This document shows, one piece after another, positions 17,066 to 24,616 of a stretch of 64,000 nt of DNA. The notes below the pieces were generated by a model. It saw only the letters and a program-made list of their open reading frames with translations. It made no database searches and was not told the origin of the DNA. The translations under genes and the position numbers were made by a program. Position 1 is the first letter of the stretch; every line of letters starts with the position of its first letter. Source of the stretch: Microbacterium enclense. GTDB lineage: Bacteria > Actinomycetota > Actinomycetes > Actinomycetales > Microbacteriaceae. The stretch covers positions 162,576 through 226,575 of the forward strand of contig NZ_KQ758471.1 of NCBI RefSeq assembly GCF_001456955.1, given 5' to 3'.

Positions 17066-17262
17066 GCGAGACCCCGGTCACCATCACCGCCTACCCCGAC
17101 GGGCCGCTGCTCGTGCGCGGCGACGCGCGGATCGAAAGCAGCGACGGACGGGAGGTGGTGCGCACGCGCCGGACCGTCGCCCTCTGCCGGTGCGGGCTGT
17201 CGACGATCAAGCCGTTCTGCGACGGCACGCACAAGGCATCCGGCTTCCGCACCGACGACTGA
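17062..17262 (+). CDS. CDGSH-type [2Fe-2S] protein (mitoNEET-like)
   Basis: 66 aa. The signature CRCGLSTIKPFCDGTH gives the three-cysteine, one-histidine ligand set C42, C44, C53 and H57 of a redox-active [2Fe-2S] cluster. Such small proteins accept or donate electrons or clusters. The ATG overlaps the stop of the haem-oxygenase-like oxidase (ATGA) and its own stop overlaps the start of the glycosyltransferase by one base (TGATG). This tight coupling suggests it is the electron donor or iron-sulfur partner of the di-iron oxidase; that role is inference. Confidence 0.93.
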   Translation: MSETPVTITAYPDGPLLVRGDARIESSDGREVVRTRRTVALCRCGLSTIKPFCDGTHKASGFRTDD

Positions 17263-18302
17263 TGCGCCTCGATGCCGAGTACATCCTGCCGCTGCGCTGG
17301 ACCGACGACACCGGGCTCGACGAGCTCACCGCCTACCTGACGCGCTTGGAGCGGTGGATCGACGTCACCGTCGTCGACGGATCCGACGCCGCGCTGTTCG
17401 CCGCGCACGCGCGGACCTTCCCCGCCGGAGTGCGTCACCTCCCGCCATCGGTCGTCGAGGGTGTGAACGGCAAGGCGCGGGGCGTGCTGAGCGGGCTGAG
17501 GGCCAGCCGCCATGAGATCGTCGTGACCGCCGACGACGACGTGCGCCACGACCGCGCGACGCTGCGGGCGCTGCTGTACGAGATGCGGGATGCCGACCTC
17601 GTCGCCCCCCAGAACGTCTTCGAGCCGCGGCCCTGGCACGCCCGCTGGGACACCGCGCGGTCACTCGTCAACCGCGCGACGACGGGCGACTACCCGGGCA
17701 CCTACGCCCTGCGGTGCAGCGCGCTCCCCCGCGGCTACGGCGTCGACGCACTGTTCGAGAACCTCGAGATGGAACGCACGGTGCGTGCCGGCGGCGGCCG
17801 CGTGCGTCACTGCCACGACCTGTACGTCGTGCGCCGGCCGCCGAGCGCGCGACGATTTTGGTCGCAACGAGTGCGCCAGGCGTACGACAGCCTCGCGCAG
17901 CCGCGGCGCCTGGCGCTGGAGCTCGCCGTGGCGCCGACGGCGTTCGCGCTGCGTCGGCATCCCGGCATCCTGTGTCTGGCCGCCACCATCGCCGTCGGTG
18001 CGGCCGAGGTCGGGCGGCGGCGTGCTCGTGGAGGCGCCGTCTTCGCCCGCACCGCCGCGCTCTGGGCACCGCTGTGGGCCGCCGAGCGGGCGGTCACGAG
18101 CTGGATCGCCCTGGCGATGCGCGCAACCGGGGGCGTTCCCTACGCGGGGCGTCGAGTGCTGCGGGCAGCGACCCCGCTGCGCGTGCTGCGGCGTCGGTCC
18201 GTCGACCACATCCGTGCGCAACAGCCTGCCGGGGTCGACACGACCACGCCGTGCGCGTTGCCGCGCCCAGGGGAATTGCAGGGCGAGGCGACCGATGCAT
18301 AG
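17262..18302 (+). CDS. Glycosyltransferase family 2 protein
   Basis: 346 aa. A GT-A-fold transferase: the N-terminal half contains VTVVDGSDAA, then VVTADDDVRHD (DxD metal/nucleotide-sugar site, about residues 88-98), and DALFENLEMERTVRAGGGRV with the acceptor-side acidic motif. The C-terminal third has hydrophobic segments (LELAVAPTAFALRRHPGILCLAATIAVGAAEV), so it is likely membrane associated. Acceptor and donor are unknown. It is the third gene of the oxidase-CDGSH operon, which suggests that the operon makes a glycosylated small molecule or lipid; this is inference. A 12-bp hairpin follows 18 bp downstream. Confidence 0.83.
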   Translation: MRLDAEYILPLRWTDDTGLDELTAYLTRLERWIDVTVVDGSDAALFAAHARTFPAGVRHLPPSVVEGVNGKARGVLSGLRASRHEIVVTADDDVRHDRATLRALLYEMRDADLVAPQNVFEPRPWHARWDTARSLVNRATTGDYPGTYALRCSALPRGYGVDALFENLEMERTVRAGGGRVRHCHDLYVVRRPPSARRFWSQRVRQAYDSLAQPRRLALELAVAPTAFALRRHPGILCLAATIAVGAAEVGRRRARGGAVFARTAALWAPLWAAERAVTSWIALAMRATGGVPYAGRRVLRAATPLRVLRRRSVDHIRAQQPAGVDTTTPCALPRPGELQGEATDA

Positions 18303-18319
18303 GCTCTCCGCTCGCGCAC

Positions 18320-18359
18320 GCGGCGTCCCGGTGACCGCGACGGGCTCCCGGGACGCCGC
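18320..18359. terminator. Bidirectional hairpin terminator
   Basis: Perfect 12-bp arms GCGGCGTCCCGG (18320-18331) and CCGGGACGCCGC (18348-18359) between convergent genes. Confidence 0.75.
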
Positions 18360-18366
18360 GGGTTCG

Positions 18367-18726
18367 TCAAAGGTCTTCGGGAGCGAGGTCGCCCTGGCCC
18401 TCCTCGCCGAGTTCGACCACGCCCGGGTCCTCGCCCTGCGAGTCCGTGCCGGTCGCGAGGGCGTGGATGTCTTCGAGCGGGATGTCGCTGTCGTCGGCGG
18501 GGATCTCGGCCGGGTCGGCGCCCGTGGCGGTGGCCGGGTTGACGTCGCCGGGTTCGGCGCCCTCATCGAGGGCGGTGGTCGCGTCCCACTCGGCCTGCGC
18601 CGGATCGAGCGCGGGGTCGGGCTCGATGGAGGTGTCGCCGTCGCGCAGGGGCTGGACGCCCGCGACACCCACGTCGGTGGCGGGGTTCGTCGAGGCGCGG
18701 TTCGGGTCGATCGAGGCGTCGCTCAT
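18367..18726 (-). CDS. Acidic low-complexity protein (119 aa)
   Basis: 119 aa starting at ATG 18726 behind GGAAGGA. The sequence (MSDASIDPNRASTNP...) is rich in Asp, Glu, Ala, Gly and Pro, nearly devoid of aromatic residues and cysteine, and ends in a run of Glu/Asp (VELGEEGQGDLAPEDL). It is predicted to be intrinsically disordered. No family is recognised. Two similar acidic small proteins are encoded at 23562-24032 and 28834-29094, all three behind the same bipartite promoter type, so they may be hydrophilin-like stress proteins; that is inference. Confidence 0.65.
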   Translation of the reverse strand: MSDASIDPNRASTNPATDVGVAGVQPLRDGDTSIEPDPALDPAQAEWDATTALDEGAEPGDVNPATATGADPAEIPADDSDIPLEDIHALATGTDSQGEDPGVVELGEEGQGDLAPEDL

Positions 18727-18777
18727 GGGGGGTCCTTCCGTCGGACGAGGGTCTCCACCGGAATCGGCGGTGCTCTC

Positions 18778-18817
18778 ATCCCACACGCCCAGCCGGCCAC
18801 CGGCCCGCCCCTTGACA
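18778..18817 (-). promoter_or_regulatory. Bipartite stress-type promoter (TGTCAA-N28-TGGGAT)
   Basis: Minus-strand TGTCAA (18817-18812) and TGGGAT (18783-18778), 28 nt apart, upstream of the 119-aa acidic protein gene. Confidence 0.45.
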
Positions 18818-18905
18818 CGCCTCACCCCCGACGACCGGCGACGGATGCCGAGCCTCCGACGCCCCCACGACGAAAGCCGCACCTCGCCGCGGCGAAAGGA
18901 AGATC

Positions 18906-19838
18906 ATGGGACATGTCCTGACCGTGCGCTCACGCGGGATCGACGACGTCGATCGCGTCTGGAAGCGCTTCGTCCCCAGTGCCCGCTTCGAACGCGTCAA
19001 CCCGCGCAATGTCGCGTTCACCTGGAACTCGGTCGAATTGCCGCGGTTTTCGGTGGTGTCGTACGAGCTGACGGCATCCGTGCATTCCTCCGTGCTGATG
19101 GACGACCAGATCATGGCCTGTCGCATGATTGGCGACGACGTACGCCTCGAGGCCGAAGGTCGCCCGCTCGACCCGCGTCGCCCCTGGCTCGCGTCCGACG
19201 GCCGCACCGAGGCGCACTGGACGGGCTCCGCGCGCGTACGCGCGTTCGTGTTCGACCGCACCGACGCCGAACGCGTCGCCCGCGTGGCCTCGGGCGACGA
19301 TCGTCTCGTGCTCCGACGCATCGACCCGTCCCCGCGCGGCCGCGACGCCGCGACCCAGTGGGAACGCACGTTCGCGCACGTGTCCGCCTCGCTCGGTGCC
19401 GCGCACGACGACGACATCCTCGCCGAAGAGATGCGGCGCCACGCGCTCATCACGACGCTCTCCGCCTTCTCGACCCCGTACGTCGAGGCCGTCGCCCGCG
19501 CCCACCAGCGCGCGGCCGCTCCGCGCACGGTGCGCCGCGCGATTGCGCACATCGAGGCTCACGCACAGCAGCCGCTCGCGCTCGAGGACATCGCCGCGGC
19601 ATCCGGGATCTCCTCCCGCGGACTGCAGCACGCGTTCCGGCGCGAGCTCGACACGACACCGACCGAGTACCTGCGGCGGGTGCGCCTCAGCGCCGCGCAC
19701 GACGAGTTGCGCGCCGGCACCGCGGTGTCGGTGGCCGAGGTGGCACGGCGCTGGGGGTTCTCGAGCGCGTCGCGCTTCGCGCGGTACCACCGCGAGCACT
19801 ACGGGCAGAATCCGGCGCAGGTGATCCGCATGTCGTGA
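18906..19838 (+). CDS. AraC family transcriptional regulator
   Basis: 310 aa. The C-terminal 100 residues hold the paired helix-turn-helix AraC/XylS DNA-binding domain: RAIAHIEAHAQQPLALEDIAAASGISSRGLQHAFRRE as first HTH and VSVAEVARRWGFSSASRFARYHREHYGQNPAQVIR as second (quoted in parts). The N-terminal 200 residues form an effector domain of unknown ligand (VEAVARAHQ linker). Start ATG 18906 after GAAAGGAAG. It is flanked by an acidic-protein gene on the other strand and a small DUF gene, so no target is evident. A second AraC regulator is at 29099-30028. Confidence 0.9.
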   Translation: MGHVLTVRSRGIDDVDRVWKRFVPSARFERVNPRNVAFTWNSVELPRFSVVSYELTASVHSSVLMDDQIMACRMIGDDVRLEAEGRPLDPRRPWLASDGRTEAHWTGSARVRAFVFDRTDAERVARVASGDDRLVLRRIDPSPRGRDAATQWERTFAHVSASLGAAHDDDILAEEMRRHALITTLSAFSTPYVEAVARAHQRAAAPRTVRRAIAHIEAHAQQPLALEDIAAASGISSRGLQHAFRRELDTTPTEYLRRVRLSAAHDELRAGTAVSVAEVARRWGFSSASRFARYHREHYGQNPAQVIRMS

Positions 19839-19947
19839 GCCGCACGCCTTCGGTGCCACCGTTGCGCCGAGGGTGTCGGCTCCTCGCCGGTGCCTCACAG
19901 CGCTTGCACAGTAAGAAGGTTGGGCACCGTGCCCGCAGGAGGAACAC

Positions 19948-20274
19948 GTGGGCAAGTTCATTTACGAGGGCGGCATCCGCAACGACTTCGAAGACCGTCT
20001 GCTGGCACACCTGCAGGTGGTCGTCGGCAACAAGCTGCGACGCGGTGAGCCGTTCTACTTCGTCTGGAAAGACGACCTCAGCACGGGCGGCGGCCGCACC
20101 TCGGTGTGGGTGCACCCGCGCGCGAACCTCGTGTTCAAATTCAGCGGTGGGCGCCCCCCGGCCCTGAACCGCGCGTGGCTCGAAGCGCTGATGTCGACCG
20201 CCAACTCCCCCACCGGCCTGTACGTCGTGCCGGAGCCGTCGGAAGACACCGTCTCGCCCGAGTCGTTCGCCTGA
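19948..20274 (+). CDS. Small conserved protein (DUF7882-like, 108 aa)
   Basis: 108 aa from GTG 19948 with GCAGGAGGAACAC upstream. The sequence MGKFIYEGGIRNDFEDRLLAHLQVVV... with FYFVWKDDLSTGGGRTSVWVHP and VFKFSGGRPPALNRAWLEAL matches a small protein family found widely in Microbacteriaceae and often mislabelled as ATP-dependent DNA ligase. It has no ligase motif. The function is unknown. It ends 8 bp before the TGTCAA box of the next gene. Confidence 0.78.
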   Translation: MGKFIYEGGIRNDFEDRLLAHLQVVVGNKLRRGEPFYFVWKDDLSTGGGRTSVWVHPRANLVFKFSGGRPPALNRAWLEALMSTANSPTGLYVVPEPSEDTVSPESFA

Positions 20275-20281
20275 CCCACCC

Positions 20282-20321
20282 TGTCAAGGCGCTGGCGCGG
20301 TGGCGGGCGGCGGGTGAGCGT
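20282..20321 (+). promoter_or_regulatory. Bipartite stress-type promoter (TGTCAA-N28-GAGCGT)
   Basis: TGTCAA at 20282-20287 and GAGCGT at 20316-20321, 28 nt apart, directly before the SQR-like flavoprotein gene. Confidence 0.45.
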
Positions 20322-20343
20322 GAGGGAGACGAGAGGATCCCCC

Positions 20344-21552
20344 ATGACTGACCCCCGCTCCGCCGCGCCGCCGCGCATCGTCGTCATCGGCGGCGGCAAC
20401 GCCGGGCTCTCGGTGGCCGGCCGCCTGCATCGTGCCCGCGCCGGCGAGATCTCGGTGATCGAACCACGCGAACGGCACGTGTTCGCGCCCCTGCAATCGC
20501 ACATCGCCGGGGGCGCTGCCCGCGCCTCCGAGGCCGTACGCTCGCAGGCCGACGTCACCCCTCCGGGGGTGCGGTGGCTGCACGACGAGGTCTTCACGGT
20601 GGATGCCGACACCCGCCGCGTGCACCTCGTCTCGGGCGGGCAGCTCGAGTACGACCAACTGGTGGTGTGCGCCGGCATGCGCATGGCCTGGGAGCAGGTT
20701 CCGGGACTCCCCGACGCGATGGCGGCGCCCACCGGCATCTCGAACTACGACTTCGACCTGGCGGCGAAGGCCTCGCCGGTGCTCCGCGACCTCCGCTCCG
20801 GCACCGTGGTCTTCACGCAGCCGCCGGAGCCCGCGTCGTGCGGCGCCTCGGCGCAGAAGCCGATGTACCTCGCGTGCGACTGGTGGCGCGCCATCGGAGT
20901 GCGCGACGACATCCGGGTCGTCTTCGTGTGCCCCGATCCCGTGCCCTTCGGCATCCCCGCCATCGACCGCGAACTGCAGCGCAAGCTCGACGAGTACGGC
21001 ATCGAGGTGCGCTACAGCCGGGAGCTCCGATCGGTGGATGCCGCAGCCGGCACGCTCGTGATCGGGCACGGCGCGGCCTCGGAAACGCTGTCGTACGACG
21101 TGCTGCACGCCGTTCCGCCCCAGCGGGCACCGGAGTGGATCGCGGGCAGCGGGCTGGCGGCATCCGATGACCCGCACGGCTTCGTCGACGTCGATCCCGA
21201 GACGTTCCAGCACGTGCGGCACCCGGAGATCTGGTCGGTGGGCGACGCGGCGACCGTCGCCACCCGCCGGTCGGGCGGTGCGATCCGCCAGCAGGCGAAG
21301 GCACTGGTGAAGAACATGAAGGCCGTTCTCGCCGGGCGCGCCCCGACGGCGACCTACAACGGCTACAGCGTCGTGCCCTTCACGGTGTCGCGCGGCACGG
21401 TGGTCTTCGCCGAGTTCGACCGCGCGGGGAAGCTGCAGCCGACGATCCCGTTCTGGCGCTCGCTGTACCGCGAGCGCCGCCTGTCGTGGATCGCCGACCG
21501 CCGCATCCTCCCCTGGGTCTACTGGCACCTGATCTTGCGCGGCCGCGCCTGA
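20344..21552 (+). CDS. FAD-dependent oxidoreductase (sulfide:quinone oxidoreductase-like)
   Basis: 402 aa. It begins with the FAD-binding motif IVVIGGGNAGLSVAGRL and contains the NADH-dehydrogenase-type/SQR segments YDQLVVCAGM, PPEPASCGASAQKPMYLACDWW (with the Cys that in SQR takes part in sulfur transfer) and the C-terminal FAD motif EIWSVGDAA. The last 50 residues (PFWRSLYRERRLSWIADRRILPWVYWHLILRGRA, quoted in parts) are aromatic and basic, as in the membrane-docking tail of SQRs. It likely transfers electrons from a sulfide-type donor to quinone at the membrane. ATG 20344 follows GAGACGAGAGGATCC. No persulfide dioxygenase or rhodanese gene is adjacent. Confidence 0.85.
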   Translation: MTDPRSAAPPRIVVIGGGNAGLSVAGRLHRARAGEISVIEPRERHVFAPLQSHIAGGAARASEAVRSQADVTPPGVRWLHDEVFTVDADTRRVHLVSGGQLEYDQLVVCAGMRMAWEQVPGLPDAMAAPTGISNYDFDLAAKASPVLRDLRSGTVVFTQPPEPASCGASAQKPMYLACDWWRAIGVRDDIRVVFVCPDPVPFGIPAIDRELQRKLDEYGIEVRYSRELRSVDAAAGTLVIGHGAASETLSYDVLHAVPPQRAPEWIAGSGLAASDDPHGFVDVDPETFQHVRHPEIWSVGDAATVATRRSGGAIRQQAKALVKNMKAVLAGRAPTATYNGYSVVPFTVSRGTVVFAEFDRAGKLQPTIPFWRSLYRERRLSWIADRRILPWVYWHLILRGRA

Positions 21553-21628
21553 CCCGCCGGCCTCTCGTGGCACCCCTGCCCCTGGGCGTGCTGCACCCCG
21601 GTGTCGGCGCCCGCCCGCCCGCACACCG

Positions 21629-21695
21629 CGAGAAACGTCATCCGCGGCGAGAAACGCCCTCGCATCGCGTTTCTCGCCGCGAACCGCGTTTCTCA
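21629..21695. repeat. Four-copy intergenic element R1 (CGAGAAACG x2, inverted x2)
   Basis: Two direct copies of CGAGAAACG (21629-21637, 21649-21657) are followed by two inverted copies GCGTTTCTCG (21667-21676) and GCGTTTCTCA (21686-21695), spaced 18-20 nt start to start. The arrangement can fold as a two-tier hairpin. A degraded relative is R4 (61737-61802). Confidence 0.7.
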
Positions 21696-21812
21696 CGGGG
21701 AGGAGACCGCGCCTATAGGGCACCGACGCCGATCCCTCAACCCCGGGGGCGTGGTCGCGACAAGGCGCGAAGACTGGGGAACGCCCCGGAAGCCACACGA
21801 AAAGAGGACACC

Positions 21813-22265
21813 ATGGCACAGGTCATCGAAACCATCGACGTCAACGTTCCCGTCCGCGTCGCGTACAACCAGTGGACGCAGTTCGAGGAGTTTCCCCACT
21901 TCATGAGCTTCGTGGAGTCGATTACGCAGAAGACCGACACCCTGACGCACTGGAAGGTCAAGATCGGCGGCGCGGAACGCGAGTTCGACGCCGAGATCAC
22001 CGAGCAGCACCCCGACGAGCGCGTCGCGTGGAACAGCGTGGGCGGCGACGAGAACCACGCCGGTGTCGTCACGTTCCACCGCCTGTCCGACGACGAGACG
22101 CGCGTCACCGTGCAGATCGACTGGGAGCCGACCGGCGTGCTCGAGAAGCTCGGCGCCGCGTTCGGGGCCGACGACCACTCGGTCAAGAAGGACCTCGACA
22201 ACTTCAAGGAGTACATCGAGTCGCGCGGTGCCGAGTCCGGCGCCTGGCGCGGCGACGTCAGCTGA
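21813..22265 (+). CDS. SRPBCC family protein (polyketide cyclase/dehydrase-like)
   Basis: 150 aa. The helix-grip START-like fold is recognisable: VIETIDVNVPVRVAYNQWTQFEEFPHFMSFVESI at the start, then WKVKIGGAEREFDAEITEQHPDERVAWNS and a long C-terminal helix DDHSVKKDLDNFKEYIESRG (quoted in parts). This group binds hydrophobic ligands in a cavity; in actinobacteria it is often a stress-type protein of unknown ligand. ATG 21813 follows GAAAAGAGGACACC. A weak CTCAA-N28-GAAGAC (21736-21774) resembles the bipartite promoter. A perfect 15-bp terminator follows. Confidence 0.88.
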   Translation: MAQVIETIDVNVPVRVAYNQWTQFEEFPHFMSFVESITQKTDTLTHWKVKIGGAEREFDAEITEQHPDERVAWNSVGGDENHAGVVTFHRLSDDETRVTVQIDWEPTGVLEKLGAAFGADDHSVKKDLDNFKEYIESRGAESGAWRGDVS

Positions 22266-22280
22266 CGTCTCCCCCTCTCA

Positions 22281-22314
22281 CGAAAGCCGGGCCCGTCCAC
22301 GGGCCCGGCTTTCG
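22281..22314. terminator. Strong hairpin terminator
   Basis: Perfect 15-bp arms (22281-22295 and 22300-22314) with a TCCA loop, the stem closing with GAAAGCCGGGC on the 5' side and GCCCGGCTTTC on the 3' side. Ends the SRPBCC gene and faces the convergent aldo/keto reductase. Confidence 0.85.
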
Positions 22315-22416
22315 TCGCTCCCGGCCGCGGGGGCACCGAGACGGCATCTCCCCGAAGAGACGTTTGGCGGATGCCGTCTCTCGATCAGGATGCCGTCGCG
22401 GCCCCGCCGCGACCTA

Positions 22417-23409
22417 TCACCACTGCGGGTGGATCTCCGACCGCAGGCGACGGTCGTACACGTCGCGCACGAGGGCGTCGAACGCGTCGGGGTCGAAGCC
22501 TGCGTCGAGCAGGTCGGCCGCGCCGGCGTTGGCCTCGGCCTGCGCCGTGGAACGGGCCCCCGGGATGACCGAGGTCACGCCCTCGCGCGACGCGATCCAC
22601 GCCAGCGTCGCGGCCGGAAGCGTCACGCCCTCGGGGAGCGACGCCTTCAGCTCGTCGGCCGCCGCCACCCCCTCGTCGAAGGGGACGCCCGAGAACGTCT
22701 CGCCCTTGTCGAACGCCTCGCCGTTGCGGTTGTAGGAACGGTGGTCGTTCTCGGCGAACGTGGTGTTGCGCGAGTACTTCCCCGACAGCAGGCCGCTGGC
22801 CAGCGGAACGCGCGCGAAGACGGCGACGTTCTTCTCGGCGGCGAGCGGGAGCACCTCGTCGAGCGGCTTGAGGCGGAACGGGTTGAAGATGATCTGCAGG
22901 TTGGTCAGGTTCGGACGCCGCAGAGCCGACAGCGCCTGGTCCATGGTCTCGACCGACGCGCCGTACGCGGCGATCACGCCCTCCGACACCAGCTGGTCGA
23001 GGGCATCCCACGTCGCGTCGTCGTCGATCACGGCCGAGGGCGGGCAGTGCAGCTGCACGAGGTCGAGCGTCTCGGTGTCGAGCAGACGCCGCGAACGGTC
23101 GACCCACCCGCGGAAGTTCTCCATGACGTAGTTCTCGGGCACCTGGTCTTCGCGGCGGCCCATCTTGGTCGCCACGGTGATGTCCGCGGCATCCGGGCTC
23201 TTGAGGAACGCGCCGATGATCTGCTCCGACCGGCCGTCGCCGTACACGTCGGCGGTGTCGAAGAGCGTGACGCCCGCCTCGGCCGAGGCGGCGAGCACGG
23301 CGCGGGCGTCGCTCTCGCTGACGTCGCCCCAGTCGGCGCCGAGCTGCCAGGTGCCGAGGCCGATGGCCGAGACCTCACGGCCGGTACGGGAGAGAGGGCG
23401 CTGCTGCAT
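22417..23409 (-). CDS. Aldo/keto reductase
   Basis: 330 aa, TIM-barrel aldo/keto reductase. The catalytic tetrad region is DTADVYGDGRSE (Asp, Tyr), KMGRREDQVPE (Lys) and VQLHCPP (His), and the C-terminal NADPH-binding segment is VTSVIPGARSTAQAEANAGA. It reduces carbonyl compounds with NADPH; the physiological substrate cannot be told from sequence. ATG 23409 with GAAAGGAAACCGCA upstream. A TAGGCT may be its -10. It is monocistronic, so the genomic context adds nothing beyond a general stress-type neighbourhood. Confidence 0.92.
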   Translation of the reverse strand: MQQRPLSRTGREVSAIGLGTWQLGADWGDVSESDARAVLAASAEAGVTLFDTADVYGDGRSEQIIGAFLKSPDAADITVATKMGRREDQVPENYVMENFRGWVDRSRRLLDTETLDLVQLHCPPSAVIDDDATWDALDQLVSEGVIAAYGASVETMDQALSALRRPNLTNLQIIFNPFRLKPLDEVLPLAAEKNVAVFARVPLASGLLSGKYSRNTTFAENDHRSYNRNGEAFDKGETFSGVPFDEGVAAADELKASLPEGVTLPAATLAWIASREGVTSVIPGARSTAQAEANAGAADLLDAGFDPDAFDALVRDVYDRRLRSEIHPQW

Positions 23410-23494
23410 TGCGGTTTCCTTTCGAAGCGTGCTCCGAGCCTAACCAGCACCTCCGACCCCGGGGCGCGTCACGCGTGAAGCGCCCACCGCCCGA

Positions 23495-23534
23495 GCGCAA
23501 CCCCGGGTCGCCTCGTCGACGCCGCGCCTAGCGT
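23495..23534 (+). promoter_or_regulatory. Bipartite stress-type promoter (GCGCAA-N28-TAGCGT)
   Basis: GCGCAACCC at 23495 and TAGCGT at 23529-23534, 28 nt between the CAA box and the -10, before the 156-aa acidic protein gene. Confidence 0.45.
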
Positions 23535-23561
23535 GGCGGCACACCCACGGAAAGGACCGCC

Positions 23562-24032
23562 ATGAACACTCCCGCCGACCGGCTCCCCGGAGCCGACGAA
23601 GAGAACATCGTCCCCGATTCCGAGGGCGCTGCCGCAGACGTCCCCGCGGGCGCCGCCGGAGCCGACACGGGAGCCGTCGGAGCCGCCGAGATCGATGCCG
23701 ACGACGAAGCGCGCATCCAGGGCATCTCGAGCCAGAACGACCTGCCCGGCGTGGGCACGCGGGCGGCCGACGGCCTCACGGAGAGGGGCACCGACGACGC
23801 GCGCGGCGAGAACGGTTCGACGTCGCGGCACACGGAAGACACCGGACGGCCCGACCACGACGCGGTCGAGACCGACAACCGCACCCCCGCGTCTCCCCCG
23901 CCGGCGGACGGCGGCGGCGAGCCGCACGTCGACGGTGACGACCCCATCGCGAAGTTCCAGCCCGGTGTCGGCCGCGACTCCGCCGCGTCGAGCCGGATCG
24001 CGCAGAACCTCCCCGACCCCGAAGACGCCTGA
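23562..24032 (+). CDS. Acidic disordered protein (156 aa)
   Basis: 156 aa starting at ATG 23562 after GGAAAGGACC. It is composed mainly of Ala, Asp, Glu, Gly, Pro and Thr with no hydrophobic core; stretches such as GAVGAAEIDADDEARIQG and DPIAKFQPGVGRDSAASS are the only ordered-looking parts. No domain is recognised. The low complexity resembles the acidic proteins at 18367-18726 and 28834-29094 in composition though not by direct alignment, and all three have the same promoter type. Possible hydrophilin-like stress protein; unproven. Confidence 0.68.
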   Translation: MNTPADRLPGADEENIVPDSEGAAADVPAGAAGADTGAVGAAEIDADDEARIQGISSQNDLPGVGTRAADGLTERGTDDARGENGSTSRHTEDTGRPDHDAVETDNRTPASPPPADGGGEPHVDGDDPIAKFQPGVGRDSAASSRIAQNLPDPEDA

Positions 24033-24100
24033 TCGCCCGCCCCGGAAGACGCGTTCCGGTCGGTTCCGCCGCGCCGGCCGGCCGGGACGCGCCGCTGCCC

Positions 24101-24130
24101 AGGGGTGCGGACCCGCGAGGTCGCACCCCT
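24101..24130 (+). terminator. Hairpin terminator
   Basis: Arms AGGGGTGCG (24101-24109) and CGCACCCCT (24122-24130) with a 12-nt loop, 70 bp after the acidic protein gene. Confidence 0.55.
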
Positions 24131-24197
24131 GCCCGGGTTCGAGGGCGCTCCCCCTCTCCGACCCCGCCGTGCGCAGTGTGAACGACCGGACACGTCG

Positions 24198-24238
24198 GCG
24201 CAACGGGGTGACCGAGACCCCCACACGGTATCTAGCGT
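24198..24238 (+). promoter_or_regulatory. Bipartite stress-type promoter (GCGCAA-N29-TAGCGT)
   Basis: GCGCAA at 24198-24203 and TAGCGT at 24233-24238, 29 nt apart. The -10 ends 7 nt before ATG 24246, implying a leaderless transcript. Confidence 0.4.
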
Positions 24239-24245
24239 CGTGTGC

Positions 24246-24554
24246 ATGTCCCCCTCCATCGAACGGCTGATGATCAGCGTCGGCGGTGTGACATACGCGC
24301 TCGCGCCCACGGAGCACGTCGACGACCTCAAGGCGGAGATCACCCACCAGGTGCGCAGCGGCGGGGGGTTCGTCGACGTCACCATCGACGACGGCCAGCG
24401 CCTCAGCTTCCTCATCACGCCCGCATCGACGGTCACCATCGCCGCCAAGACCGTCCACCTCGACATCGACGGCGCGGATGGTCAGGGCGACGAGAGCTGG
24501 GGCGCGGGCGCACCGATCACCTACGACGGCGACAGCCCCTACGACCTCATCTGA
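24246..24554 (+). CDS. Hypothetical protein (102 aa)
   Basis: 102 aa, beginning MSPSIERLMISVGGVTYALAP and rich in alternating hydrophobic residues (FVDVTIDDGQRLSFLITPASTVTIAA), which suggests a small beta-sheet protein. The acidic Gly-rich C-terminus ends with SPYDLI. No family is recognised. No Shine-Dalgarno is present; the ATG lies 7 nt after TAGCGT, so translation is probably leaderless. It is followed by the frameshifted acetyltransferase gene 62 bp downstream. Confidence 0.65.
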   Translation: MSPSIERLMISVGGVTYALAPTEHVDDLKAEITHQVRSGGGFVDVTIDDGQRLSFLITPASTVTIAAKTVHLDIDGADGQGDESWGAGAPITYDGDSPYDLI

Positions 24555-24616
24555 CAGTCACCGCGTCCCAGGCGGCGATCGGCCGCGATCGGCCACCGCA
24601 CTGTCAGGCTGAAGCC

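Noticed and set aside
19948..20274. ATP-dependent DNA ligase
   Set aside because: The protein has 108 residues and no KxDG nucleotidyltransferase motif; the label seen for relatives seems to be a database carry-over.
20344..21552. Type II NADH dehydrogenase
   Set aside because: The CGASAQKP cysteine segment and aromatic C-terminal tail fit the SQR group better than NDH-2.
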